A DNA stretch of 35,542 nucleotides, from contig NZ_JABEVC010000058.1 in assembly GCF_013044125.1 (NCBI RefSeq), forward strand, positions 1-35,542, given 5' to 3'. A program made the position numbers and the translations under genes. Shown piece after piece: positions 26,339 to 35,277 of this stretch. The stretch's first letter is position 1; every line of letters begins with the position of its first letter. A model generated the notes under the pieces. That model saw nothing but the letters and a program-made list of their open reading frames with translations, was not told the origin of the DNA and made no database searches. This DNA is from Acidocella sp. Lineage in GTDB: Bacteria; Pseudomonadota; Alphaproteobacteria; Acetobacterales; Acetobacteraceae.

Positions 26339-26562
26339 CGCTTCGCCAACCCGGCCAGGGCATCAGCCTGTTCGCGCAAAACCTCCCGCGCCGCCGCCAG
26401 CTGCTTCTCCAGCGCCAGATTGCGCTTTACCAGCTTGATCCCATCCGCCAGCTCCACCAGGGTCAACTCCTGCCCGACCTCAAACCCCATCCGCACCCGC
26501 GTCTCCGCCGGAATCGCCACGCCGACGGAGTTGCCTTGTTTTCGAACGGTTACAGTGTCCAT
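26335..26562 (-). CDS. AbrB/MazE-type antitoxin of the Doc toxin
   Basis: 75 aa. The N-terminal swapped-hairpin DNA-binding domain reads TVTVRKQGNSVGVAIPAETRVRMGFEVGQELTLVEL and is a good match to the AbrB/MazE/SpoVT fold. The C-terminal ~35 residues (KLVKRNLALEKQLAAAREVLREQAD) probably form the helix that neutralises Doc. The ATG at 26562 has GGAG about 8 nt upstream, better than the ORF-track start 8 codons earlier. Autoregulation is likely: see the inverted repeat at 26578-26596. Confidence 0.88.
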   Translation of the reverse strand: MDTVTVRKQGNSVGVAIPAETRVRMGFEVGQELTLVELADGIKLVKRNLALEKQLAAAREVLREQADALAGLAKR

Positions 26563-26577
26563 GGGGTTGCTCCGGGT

Positions 26578-26596
26578 GTATGACAAAGCGTCATAC
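26578..26596. promoter_or_regulatory. Candidate operator of the AbrB-Doc operon
   Basis: GTATGAC and GTCATAC form a perfect 7-bp inverted repeat with a 5-nt spacer, 16 nt upstream of the antitoxin start. A symmetrical site overlapping the expected promoter is typical of autoregulated toxin-antitoxin modules; binding is not shown. Confidence 0.55.
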
Positions 26597-26653
26597 TACC
26601 CTGTCCACGCCATCAAGTCGAGTTTTTCCGTGACCAGCACCGCCGCTTGCGCT

Positions 26654-26666
26654 ATTAAATTTTAAT
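26654..26666. promoter_or_regulatory. AT-rich palindrome upstream of parD
   Basis: ATTAAATTTTAAT is a perfect palindrome around its central T, 27 nt before the parD ATG. The TTTAATAC sequence at its right end could hold a -10 element. It may be the ParD operator or just promoter DNA. Confidence 0.4.
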
Positions 26667-26693
26667 ACTTTCTCACATCACCGGACCGCGTCC

Positions 26694-26957
26694 ATGAACA
26701 TCTCCATCTCACTCACGCCCGAACTACTCGGCCTCATCAAGAGCAAAGTGGAGTCTGGCCGCTACACCTCAACGAGCGAGGTTGTGCGCGAGGCTCTGCG
26801 CCTGCTGGAACGCGCCGACGCGCGCGAAGCCGATTCTCGTGCCCGGTTGCGGCAATCCTGGGATGATGGTGTGGCCAGTGGTGACGCCGGGCCGCTTGAT
26901 TTCGCCGGGCTAAAAGTTCTGGCATGTGAAAAACTGGCCGCCTCGTCCAAGGAATAG
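26694..26957 (+). CDS. parD: ParD-family ribbon-helix-helix antitoxin
   Basis: 87 aa. The N-terminal ribbon-helix-helix domain is clear: NISISLTPELLGLIKSKVESGRYTSTSEVVREALRLLE matches the ParD/CC2985 family, with the strand, turn and second helix in place. The acidic C-terminus (SWDDGVASGDAGPLDF) is the usual toxin-neutralising region. It is divergent from the AbrB-Doc module. A complete parE would be expected next, but only a 24-codon remnant is present, followed by an AT-rich HEPN gene. Confidence 0.88.
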   Translation: MNISISLTPELLGLIKSKVESGRYTSTSEVVREALRLLERADAREADSRARLRQSWDDGVASGDAGPLDFAGLKVLACEKLAASSKE

Positions 26958-26958
26958 T

Positions 26959-27033
26959 GTGCCCGTTCTCCGCCTCGCCTTTGCGACCGACGCGGCAGCG
27001 GCGGCGGTTGATGTTTATGACTTTGGAAAATAA
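26959..27033 (+). pseudogene. Probable truncated parE toxin remnant
   Basis: A GTG right after the parD stop opens a 24-codon frame, VPVLRLAFATDAAAAAVDVYDFGK, ended by TAA. The start position and the acidic-to-aromatic VDVYDFG pattern resemble the beginning of ParE toxins (DLxDIYDYG type). The rest of ParE, with its catalytic-site basic residues, is absent. The GC content falls sharply at the end of this frame, so an AT-rich insert probably replaced the rest. Too short for the ORF track, and the assignment is by resemblance only. Confidence 0.45.
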
Positions 27034-27038
27034 TTGAA

Positions 27039-28346
27039 ATGGATAGAGATTTTACGGACAAAACCCTAATTGTCGACCAACTTGGCTATTTCTGGTGGGC
27101 AACAGAAAAGCGTGAATCACGCCTTAAAGCACCGGACTCAGCTGTTCCGGGAAGATTGAGAATTACTGACGACGGTGAGATCGACCTACAATGTCTTGGC
27201 CGATTACCCGAGAGAGAAGTAGAAGATCAAGTTTACAAAGACAACATCTTTGGGGTTCTAGCGGACGGCAATTGGGTAGCCCTCCATCAGTTAAAGCGCG
27301 CTCGGGAGGGATTTTGTTCGCATGGCATATCTCAAGAAGGGTTTTCTGCTGAATACTGTCTGATATCGCAAACCGAGGCTTTTTTTTCCGAATCAAACCT
27401 TTTCGATGAAATGGAGATTAACCTTTCATCTCTGACGAGTTGGTTTACCTCTAATGTTGACTGCAAATACGAAAAAAACGGCGATTTTCATCTCCACTAT
27501 AAACGGCCGACGGACATTGAATTTTGTATTGGTGGAATGCGTATGGTGATAAAATCGGACTGTTCCTTCAATCCTAATGAAGATGGTTCTGAAACCAATA
27601 CTTTTAAGGAGATCAAAAGACTCGTAGTTTCGAATATAGAAACCGTATCATTTAAAAAATATTGGGATATTCTAAATGAATTAGAAAGGCTTTTTCGGCT
27701 GCTTTCTGGGAATGAAATTATCCTACCGTTTCCTGCGCTTCGATCAGCGCAGCATCCATGGTGGGTCAAACTTTATTTGAGACGCCACTCTGTCGATGTA
27801 GATAAATTCAATCAGCGCAATACTCCTTTTTTATATCATGAGATAGAGGCCGAGTTCCCGATCATAGCCCAACGATATTTCAAAACATATGAGCAAATCA
27901 AGGCAGCGTTTATTTTTTATTTTTCGGCAAAATACAATAATGACACCTATCTTGAGTCGAAGTTTTTATTGTTCGTTGCGGCATTGGAGGCTTATGCCGA
28001 TCAAATACTTAATATGTCTAAAAATAAAGATCTGCAAGCAAAGATTCAAAGGTCATTAGAAAAAGCAGTTTCTAAAATTAATCGAAAGACAAAAAATAAA
28101 TTTGCAGAGAAATGCACGGATTACCGCAATTTTTTGTCTCACGGAAACAAGAATTTATTTCAAAACGACTATAGTCTGGATATAGCTTGGAAAACTGATG
28201 GGCTTGCTTTGATTGTTCAGGTGCTGCTTCTAAAGGAAATTGGTTTAGACTCCGCCCGCGTGGAAAACTGGCTACTCACAGGCAATGGCCATACTTCACG
28301 CATACACATATTCCGTGAGGCAGGCTTGTCATTTAACCAAGGGTAA
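27039..28346 (+). CDS. ApeA-like HEPN-domain putative anti-phage protein
   Basis: 435 aa. The N-terminal ~270 residues resemble the ApeA N-terminal domain, with a YFWWATEK strand, VPGRLRITDDGEIDLQCLG and later ISQTEAFFSESNLFDEM. The C-terminal ~130 residues are helical and carry the HEPN ribonuclease motif R-x4-H at Arg363-His368 (RNFLSH), in a DYRNFLSHGN context. HEPN proteins of this type are proposed or shown abortive-infection RNases (ApeA in E. coli defence surveys). The gene is strikingly AT-rich with rare-codon use unlike its neighbours, implying horizontal transfer. It starts 5 nt after the parE remnant, probably under parD control. The assignment is by recall of the family; the target is unknown. 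Confidence 0.78.
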   Translation: MDRDFTDKTLIVDQLGYFWWATEKRESRLKAPDSAVPGRLRITDDGEIDLQCLGRLPEREVEDQVYKDNIFGVLADGNWVALHQLKRAREGFCSHGISQEGFSAEYCLISQTEAFFSESNLFDEMEINLSSLTSWFTSNVDCKYEKNGDFHLHYKRPTDIEFCIGGMRMVIKSDCSFNPNEDGSETNTFKEIKRLVVSNIETVSFKKYWDILNELERLFRLLSGNEIILPFPALRSAQHPWWVKLYLRRHSVDVDKFNQRNTPFLYHEIEAEFPIIAQRYFKTYEQIKAAFIFYFSAKYNNDTYLESKFLLFVAALEAYADQILNMSKNKDLQAKIQRSLEKAVSKINRKTKNKFAEKCTDYRNFLSHGNKNLFQNDYSLDIAWKTDGLALIVQVLLLKEIGLDSARVENWLLTGNGHTSRIHIFREAGLSFNQG

Positions 28347-28376
28347 GGGCGGTGCGCTTCGCGTCCTGGGGAAAAC

Positions 28377-28889
28377 TCACTCAATCGCCACTTTCCCCCG
28401 CGCAATCGCCGCCACACCTGTCCGGCTCACTTCCGCCAGCCCCAGCGGGCGCATCAAATCCAAAAACGCATCCAATTTATCCGTCGCCCCGGTCAGCTCA
28501 AAAATAAAGCTCTCGGTCGAGGCATCAATCACCCGCGCGCGAAACGCATCAGCCAGCCGCAGCGCCTCCTGGCGCGTATTGCCCGTGCCCACCACCTTTA
28601 TCAGCGCCAGTTCCCGCGCCAGATGCGGTCCCTCTTTGGACAAATCAGCAACCTTATAAACCGGCACCAGCCGGCCCAGCTGCGCCTTTATCTGCTCGAT
28701 CACCATCTCCGTGCCCGAGGTCACGACGGTAATCCGGCTTTTTGACCCATCGCGCTCCACCGGCGCCACCGTCAAACTGTCAATATTATAGCCCCGGCCC
28801 GAAAAAAGCCCGATAACCCTGGCCAGCACGCCAGACTCGTTTTCCACCAGCACTGAAATCGTGGCGGAGCGCATATTTGTGTCAGACAT
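28377..28889 (-). CDS. ilvH: Acetolactate synthase small (regulatory) subunit
   Basis: 170 aa, the usual length. An N-terminal ACT domain (ISVLVENESGVLARVIGLFSGRGYNIDSLTV) senses valine and gives feedback inhibition. The C-terminal domain stabilises the catalytic subunit (KVVGTGNTRQEALRLADAFRARVID, ESFIFELTGATDKLDAF). It is cotranscribed with ilvB: the ilvB stop and ilvH ATG share a base (TAATG). It carries out no catalysis alone. Confidence 0.96.
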   Translation of the reverse strand: MSDTNMRSATISVLVENESGVLARVIGLFSGRGYNIDSLTVAPVERDGSKSRITVVTSGTEMVIEQIKAQLGRLVPVYKVADLSKEGPHLARELALIKVVGTGNTRQEALRLADAFRARVIDASTESFIFELTGATDKLDAFLDLMRPLGLAEVSRTGVAAIARGKVAIE

Positions 28890-30733
28890 TATACCAGCGC
28901 CAATCCTGCATCGGTTACACCAGGGTTGCCGCCATTTTTGTGCTCCGGCCCCAGCAACATCTCATTATGTGCGGCCCCTGATGGTATCATCGGGAACACG
29001 TTTTCCTTCTCATCCACACAGATATCGGCGATCACCGGCCGGTCCACAGCGAGCATCTCGGCAATCACCCGGTCCAGGTCCTCCACCTTCTCCGCGCGCA
29101 AGCCCACGGCATGGAAACTCTCCGCCAGTTTCACGAAATCCGGCAACGCCTCCGAGTAGCTTTCCGAATACCGGTTGCCATGCAGCAACTCCTGCCACTG
29201 GCGCACCATGCCCATGTATTTGTTGTTCAGGATGAAAATTTTCACCGGCAGCCGGTACTGCGCCAGCGTGCCCATCTCCTGGATGTTCATTAAAATGCTG
29301 GCCTCGCCTGCAATGTCGATCACCAGCGCATCCGGATGCGCCACCTGCACCCCCATCGCCGCTGGCAGCCCGTAGCCCATCGTGCCCAGCCCGCCGGAGG
29401 TCATCCAATGGTTGGGTTTATCAAACTTGAAGTGCTGCGCGGCCCACATTTGGTGCTGCCCCACCTCGGTGGTGATGAACGTCTCCCGTCCCCGCGTCGC
29501 TTTATAAAGCTGCTCGATCGCGTATTGCGGCTTGATGATGCTGCCGCGCTCACGGTTCTGCGTAAAGCGCAACGAATCCTTCGCGCGCCAGAAATCAATC
29601 TGCTGCCACCATTTGGCGATCGCCTCGCGGTCCTGCTTTCCGGCGTCATTTTTCCACGCCGCAATCAGCGCGCGCAACGTCGCCGCCGCATCGCCAATAA
29701 TGGCCACATCGACCGCGACTGATTTATTGATGCTGGAGGGGTCGATATCGGCATGAATTTTCTTCGAGCCGGGCGAGAACGCATTCAACCGCCCGGTCAC
29801 CCGGTCATCGAACCGCGCGCCGATGTTCAACATCACATCTGCGCCATGCATCACCATATTGGCTTCATAAGTGCCGTGCATTCCCAGCATGCCGACAAAT
29901 TGCGGGTCCGAGGCCGGATACGCCCCCAGCCCCATCAGCGTGGTGGTGCAGGGGAATCCGGTCAGCCGCACGAATTCAATCAGCAGTTTGGCGGCTTCAG
30001 GCCCGGCGTTAATCACCCCGCCTCCCGCATACACAATCGGCCGCTCGCTGCGCTTGAGCAAGGCGATCGCCTCGGCGATGCGCGCCGGGTCAGGCTCGGT
30101 GCGCGGCCGGTAGCTGCGGTGCTGCGCCGTGCTTGCCTCGCTATAGGGCGCGGGATTGATGAGAATATCCTTCGGCAGGTCGATCAGCACCGGCCCCGGC
30201 CGCCCGGTCTTGGCGACATGAAACGCCTCATGCACCACGCGCGTCAGATCCTGCGAGCGTTTCACGAGGTAGTTATGCTTGGTCGCCTGGCGGGTGATCC
30301 CGGTGGTGTCAGCCTCCTGGAAGGCGTCATTGCCGATCAGATGCGTCGGCACCTGCCCGGTCAGACACACCAGGGGGATGCTGTCCATCAGCGCGTCCAC
30401 CAGCCCGGTCACCGCATTGGTCGCGCCGGGGCCGGAGGTCACCAGCACCACGCCCACCCTGCCGGTGGAGCGCGCATAGCCCTCGGCCGCATGCACGGCG
30501 GCCTGCTCGTGGCGCACCAGAATATGCCGGATCGCGTTCTGCTGGAAAATGGCGTCATAAATCGGCAGCACCGCGCCGCCAGGATAGCCGAAAATAACAT
30601 CCACCCCCTGCGCCTTCAGCGCCCGGAGCAGCGCTTGCGCGCCCGATGCCATCATCTCTGTCGTGGTGCCTGTACCCGTGGCGCCTGTACCCGTGGTGAT
30701 TGTACCGTCCATAACGATTCTACCGCCTGCCAT
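28889..30733 (-). CDS. ilvB: Acetolactate synthase large (catalytic) subunit
   Basis: Thiamine diphosphate enzyme making acetolactate and acetohydroxybutyrate, the first common step of Val/Leu/Ile synthesis. 614 aa. The N-terminal domain has FGYPGGAVLPIYDAI and the catalytic glutamate in RHEQAAVHAAEGYAR. The central FAD-binding domain (MLGMHGTYEANMVMHGADVMLNIGARFDDRVTG) and the C-terminal ThDP motif (GEASILMNIQE...NNKYMGMVRQW) are intact. The 25 N-terminal residues are a Gly/Thr-rich stretch encoded by short imperfect repeats; other ATGs at 30712 or 30655 are possible starts. The gene follows miaA on the same strand with a 39-nt gap. Confidence 0.95.
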   Translation of the reverse strand: MAGGRIVMDGTITTGTGATGTGTTTEMMASGAQALLRALKAQGVDVIFGYPGGAVLPIYDAIFQQNAIRHILVRHEQAAVHAAEGYARSTGRVGVVLVTSGPGATNAVTGLVDALMDSIPLVCLTGQVPTHLIGNDAFQEADTTGITRQATKHNYLVKRSQDLTRVVHEAFHVAKTGRPGPVLIDLPKDILINPAPYSEASTAQHRSYRPRTEPDPARIAEAIALLKRSERPIVYAGGGVINAGPEAAKLLIEFVRLTGFPCTTTLMGLGAYPASDPQFVGMLGMHGTYEANMVMHGADVMLNIGARFDDRVTGRLNAFSPGSKKIHADIDPSSINKSVAVDVAIIGDAAATLRALIAAWKNDAGKQDREAIAKWWQQIDFWRAKDSLRFTQNRERGSIIKPQYAIEQLYKATRGRETFITTEVGQHQMWAAQHFKFDKPNHWMTSGGLGTMGYGLPAAMGVQVAHPDALVIDIAGEASILMNIQEMGTLAQYRLPVKIFILNNKYMGMVRQWQELLHGNRYSESYSEALPDFVKLAESFHAVGLRAEKVEDLDRVIAEMLAVDRPVIADICVDEKENVFPMIPSGAAHNEMLLGPEHKNGGNPGVTDAGLALV

Positions 30734-30772
30734 TGCCTAGAGCCGCACCGCTACAGGTTCAGCCCCGGCGGG

Positions 30773-31786
30773 TCAACCGGGGAAATTTATAAAATTAACC
30801 AAATTGCCAATAAAACTTTCCGAAAGTTGCTCAAAACCTGCGATTCTTGATTGTATTATTTGCATATCAGGGGTGCCGGTAAGTTTCTGGTGCTTAAACC
30901 AAGTCATCTGCCGCTTGGTGTACTGGTGCGTCGCCAGCACCGCCCGCGCGGTGGCCTCGCCCAACGTGATTTCGCCGCGCAGATACGCCCCCAGCTCCGG
31001 CACCCCATGCGCGCGCATCAGCGGCAGGCTGGCATCCAGCCCCAGGCTGAGGAAATTCCTCACCTCCTCAACCGCCCCGGCGGCCAGCATCGCGGCGAAC
31101 CGCGCCGCAATCGCCTCGCGCAATACTTCGCGCGGCGGGTCCAGCAAAATCATCCGCACCCGCCAGCCCTCCAGCCGGTGTGTTGTCTGCCGCTGCCATG
31201 CCGCCAGCCCCTGGCCAGTGCCGAGCAGCACCTCATAGGCCCGCGCCACCCGCTGGCTGTCATTGGGTTTCAGCCGCAAGGCCGTCTCGGCGTCCAGCCG
31301 CGCATGCAGCCCCGGCGCGCCAAGCTCCGCGAGCAGCGCGCGCGCCTCGGTGCGCGCCTGCGCTCCAGGCTCGGGCACCTGCGCGATGCCGTTGATCAGC
31401 GCCGAGAAATACATCCCCGTGCCGCCGCACAGAATCGGCAAGCCGCAGTTGTTCATCTCCTCCAGCGCCGCGCCGCGCCACCAGGCCGCATTGGCCGGCT
31501 CCGCCGCCGCGCGCACCCCATAGAGCCGGTGCGGCGCCAGCGCCTCATCCTCGGGCGAGGGCCGCGCCGTGATCAGCCGTAATTCCCGGTAACACTGCAT
31601 CGCATCGGTGTTGATGACCGTGCCCCCCAGCGCGCGCGCCAGCGCCAAGGCCAGCGCCGATTTGCCGCTCGCGGTCGGCCCGGCGAGCACGACGAGAGTC
31701 CTGCCCTGGCGCGCGGCCACCCCGCCAGCCCCGCGCGCTGTGTCCCTTGCCCACTCACCGTTCTCTGTCCTACCAGTCTCGCCCAT
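30773..31786 (-). CDS. miaA: tRNA dimethylallyltransferase
   Basis: Transfers an isopentenyl group to A37 of tRNAs reading UNN codons. The P-loop LAGPTASGKSALA lies at about 33-45; the following NTDAMQCYREL holds the catalytic Asp. ILCGGTGMYFSALING, the Arg/Lys-rich KPNDSQRVARAYEV and the C-terminal ATHQYTKRQMTWFKHQ are standard. With 337 aa it is close to the family norm (about 310) plus an extra N-terminal ~22 residues rich in Gly and Ala. A GTG at 31720 would give a shorter, more typical N-terminus. The ORF-track ATG at 31786 overlaps the divergent serB ATG. Confidence 0.93.
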   Translation of the reverse strand: MGETGRTENGEWARDTARGAGGVAARQGRTLVVLAGPTASGKSALALALARALGGTVINTDAMQCYRELRLITARPSPEDEALAPHRLYGVRAAAEPANAAWWRGAALEEMNNCGLPILCGGTGMYFSALINGIAQVPEPGAQARTEARALLAELGAPGLHARLDAETALRLKPNDSQRVARAYEVLLGTGQGLAAWQRQTTHRLEGWRVRMILLDPPREVLREAIAARFAAMLAAGAVEEVRNFLSLGLDASLPLMRAHGVPELGAYLRGEITLGEATARAVLATHQYTKRQMTWFKHQKLTGTPDMQIIQSRIAGFEQLSESFIGNLVNFINFPG

Positions 31787-32665
31787 GTCCTATATCGTCA
31801 TTTTGGTAGCCAACCGGCAAGCCGGTCCCCTCACTTCAGCCATGGCCGAGCGTGCGCGCGATTTTTGCGCCGGCCAGCATCTCAACTGGCTCAGCCCGGC
31901 GCACGCCGCCGAATTCATCGTCTCCACCCCGCCAGATACCGCCCAGCTCCAGATGGTGCTGGAGCACAAGGCGCTGGATGTGTTCGTCACCAAATTCCGT
32001 GGCCGCCGCAAGGCTGTGCTGGTGGCGGATATGGACAGCACCATCGTCACCGCCGAAACCCTGGACGAAATCGCCGCTTTTGCCGGGCTGAAAGAGCAGA
32101 TCGCCGCCATCACCGCGCGGTCCATGAACGGCGAGATCGACTTCGCCACCGCATTGCGCGAGCGGGTCGCCATGCTCAAGGGGCTGGATATTTCCGCCCT
32201 CGAGCGCACCTGGAGCGCCATCGAGTTCTGCCCCGGCGCGCGCACCCTCATCGCCACCATGCGCGGCTTTGGCGCCACCACGGCGCTGGTCTCGGGCGGT
32301 TTCACCTATTTCACCGCCCGCGTCGCCGCCGAGCTGGGGTTTGACATCCACCGCGCCAACACTCTGCTGGACAACGGCTCAACCCTCACCGGCGAGGTCG
32401 CCGAGCCGATTCTCGACCGTAATGCCAAGCTCGCCACGTTGACCGAGCTGGCGGAAAAACGCGGGGTGAAGCTCGCCGCCACCCTGGCGGTGGGCGATGG
32501 CGCGAATGATCTCGCCATGCTTCAGGCCGCGGGGCTGGGTGTCGCCTATCACGCCAAGCCGGTCGTCGCCGCCCAGGTGAGCAACCGTATTGAACATACC
32601 TGCCTTACCTCTCTATTGTTTGCCCAAGGCTATCCGGCATCGGCATTCAAGGGAGACACAGAATC

Positions 32666-32669
<4 letters not shown>
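31785..32669 (+). CDS. serB: Phosphoserine phosphatase
   Basis: Last step of serine synthesis: dephosphorylates phosphoserine. The 294-aa HAD-superfamily enzyme has motif I VADMDSTIV (with DxDST), motif II in TALVSGGFTYFT, the conserved Lys in KLATLTELAEKRG, and motif III GDGANDLAML. An N-terminal domain of about 70 residues precedes it (MSYIVILVANRQAGPLT), as in many SerB proteins. The chosen ATG at 31785 fits this N-terminus; the ORF track extends 59 codons upstream, antisense to miaA. There is no visible Shine-Dalgarno site. The stop overlaps the frmA start by 4 nt. Confidence 0.95.
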
Positions 32670-33775
<1,106 letters not shown>

Positions 33776-33784
33776 ACAACTCAT

Positions 33785-33812
33785 GTCCGGTGCTCCACGT
33801 GGAGCACCGGAC
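33785..33812. terminator. 28-bp perfect palindrome after frmA
   Basis: GTCCGGTGCTCC and its exact complement GGAGCACCGGAC flank ACGT, 9 nt after the frmA stop. The fold would be very stable, but no T tract follows on either strand, so it may be a factor-assisted terminator, an mRNA 3' stabiliser or a DNA-binding site. Confidence 0.55.
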
Positions 33813-33907
33813 GCAAATCTTCGATAACTAACTGTTAGTAAAAATTAATTTTTTGCTTGCACCCCAATTTGTGCGGGTTTGTATCGAAAAAACAACAAAT
33901 CCGTGAA

Positions 33908-34582
33908 TTACTGCCCGTAGCGCGTCAAAATCGTGCGCAGCGGGTTGGCGCCGGGGTTGGAGCCCTGGCCATCCACGACGATCTGCCGGGCATCGAGCTG
34001 CTGGCCGTAATAGGCTTGCTCCGTACCGGCGTCGTTGGAGAGCACCGAGCCGGAGAGCGAGATCCCGCCATAGAGCCCCTGCGCTTTCGAGAAGGTGAGG
34101 ATATCGGCGTTGATGGCGGTGGACATCGCGCCGCTCACCCCGGCCCCCAGCGTGGCGACGGCAAGCCCCGCATCGGCGCCGAGTTTGAACTGGCTGTTGA
34201 GTATGGCGTTCAACCCGCCGTTCGTCATGATCAGCATCATCACCTCAGCGTTCTGCACGCCGATCTGCAGGCCGAAGCTGCCGCTCCCCATGTTGTAGAA
34301 GGCTGGGTAGGACCAACTGCCATCAGCGGTGCGCGCCACCATCACGCAGCCGCCGCCCTCGCCGCCGATGAAGAATCCGGCGCGGAAAACATCCGGGCAG
34401 ACCACCACGGCCTTGGCCTTGCGCAGGAATGTCTGCGCCTGGCTGCCCTCGGCGCCGCCCATCATATCCTCAACCGCGAGGGTGGAGCTGTCGACCAGGT
34501 GCTGCGGCGTGCTGGCCAGCGCCACGGCGGGTGCGCCAAGCGTGGCGGTGGCGATGGCCATGCCGAGAAGAAAGGTTTTCAT
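33908..34582 (-). CDS. Secreted SYLF-domain (Ysc84-like) lipid-binding protein
   Basis: 224 aa. A signal peptide is clear (MKTFLLGMAIATATLGAPAVALAS), so it is periplasmic or outer-membrane associated. The SYLF domain is recognised from AVVVCPDVFRAGFFIGGEGGGCVMV, WSYPAFYNMGSGSFGLQIG and the DILTFSKAQGLYGGISLSGSVL region. Family members bind phosphoinositides or lipids in eukaryotes; the bacterial role is not well defined. Its start overlaps the stop of the upstream phosphatase by 4 nt, making it the last gene of an operon. Confidence 0.9.
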   Translation of the reverse strand: MKTFLLGMAIATATLGAPAVALASTPQHLVDSSTLAVEDMMGGAEGSQAQTFLRKAKAVVVCPDVFRAGFFIGGEGGGCVMVARTADGSWSYPAFYNMGSGSFGLQIGVQNAEVMMLIMTNGGLNAILNSQFKLGADAGLAVATLGAGVSGAMSTAINADILTFSKAQGLYGGISLSGSVLSNDAGTEQAYYGQQLDARQIVVDGQGSNPGANPLRTILTRYGQ

Positions 34583-35277
34583 GGGGCAACTCCTTGGGTT
34601 TGTTTCGGATGCCGGCGGCGCTCTTCATTTGAGGGCGTATGCGGGGTTGCGCAAGCCGTGGTGGAGAGATGTTCATTAACCGACAAGATACGCCACCCGT
34701 GGCGGTTATGTTCCAGCCGGGTGAGCGAGATATTGTCCACCGAGAAGCAGAGCGCCTGATGCGCGGTGAGGCCAAGCGCATAAGCGCACATCGCGCGGAT
34801 GGCGCCGCCATGCGTGACGATAATGGTGTCACGCTCCGGGGTTGCCAGCAGCCGCTCCAGCCCGGCGCCGGTGCGCGCGATCATATCGGCGAAGTTCTCG
34901 CCTCCCGGCGGGGTTTCCTGCGCGTGGATCGGCCAGAACGGATGCCGCTCTGTGGTGGAACGCGCGTCGAAATCCGAAATCGGCTGGCCCTGGAAACTGC
35001 CAAAATTCTGCTCGACGAAGGCAGGGTCGATCAGCGGCGTCTCATCGGGGTAGCCAGCGCGGACCAGCGCCGCGGCGGTGAGCTGGGTGCGGGTGAGCGG
35101 CGTGCAGATCAGCCGGGCAGGGTGGGGCAGGCGAGCGGCCAGGGCTGCGTAGCGTGGCGCGTCGGCGGCCATGGTCACATCGCACACCGGCACGTCGTTG
35201 GTGCCGTAGAGCTGGGTCAGTGAGTCCGGGTGGACAAGCGCATGACGGATAAGCCAGAAACATTGAGTCAAAATCAT
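34579..35277 (-). CDS. Histidine phosphatase family protein
   Basis: 232 aa. Phosphoglycerate mutase-like fold: the N-terminal catalytic histidine is in FWLIRHALV (RHA where most have RHG), the conserved arginine in SRLICTPLTRTQLTAAAL, and the second catalytic histidine in DTIIVTHGGAIRAM. The fold resembles cobalamin ribazole/PGM-like (CobC/GpmB) phosphatases, but the substrate cannot be told. The start overlaps the ABC permease stop (ATGA), and its stop overlaps the SYLF gene, so all three are coupled. Confidence 0.88.
   Translation of the reverse strand: MILTQCFWLIRHALVHPDSLTQLYGTNDVPVCDVTMAADAPRYAALAARLPHPARLICTPLTRTQLTAAALVRAGYPDETPLIDPAFVEQNFGSFQGQPISDFDARSTTERHPFWPIHAQETPPGGENFADMIARTGAGLERLLATPERDTIIVTHGGAIRAMCAYALGLTAHQALCFSVDNISLTRLEHNRHGWRILSVNEHLSTTACATPHTPSNEERRRHPKQTQGVAP

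Noticed and set aside
30655-30733. Attenuator leader for ilvB
   Set aside because: A branched-chain leader peptide would be rich in Ile, Leu and Val and followed by alternative hairpins. This stretch is rich in Gly and Thr and continuous with the IlvB frame.
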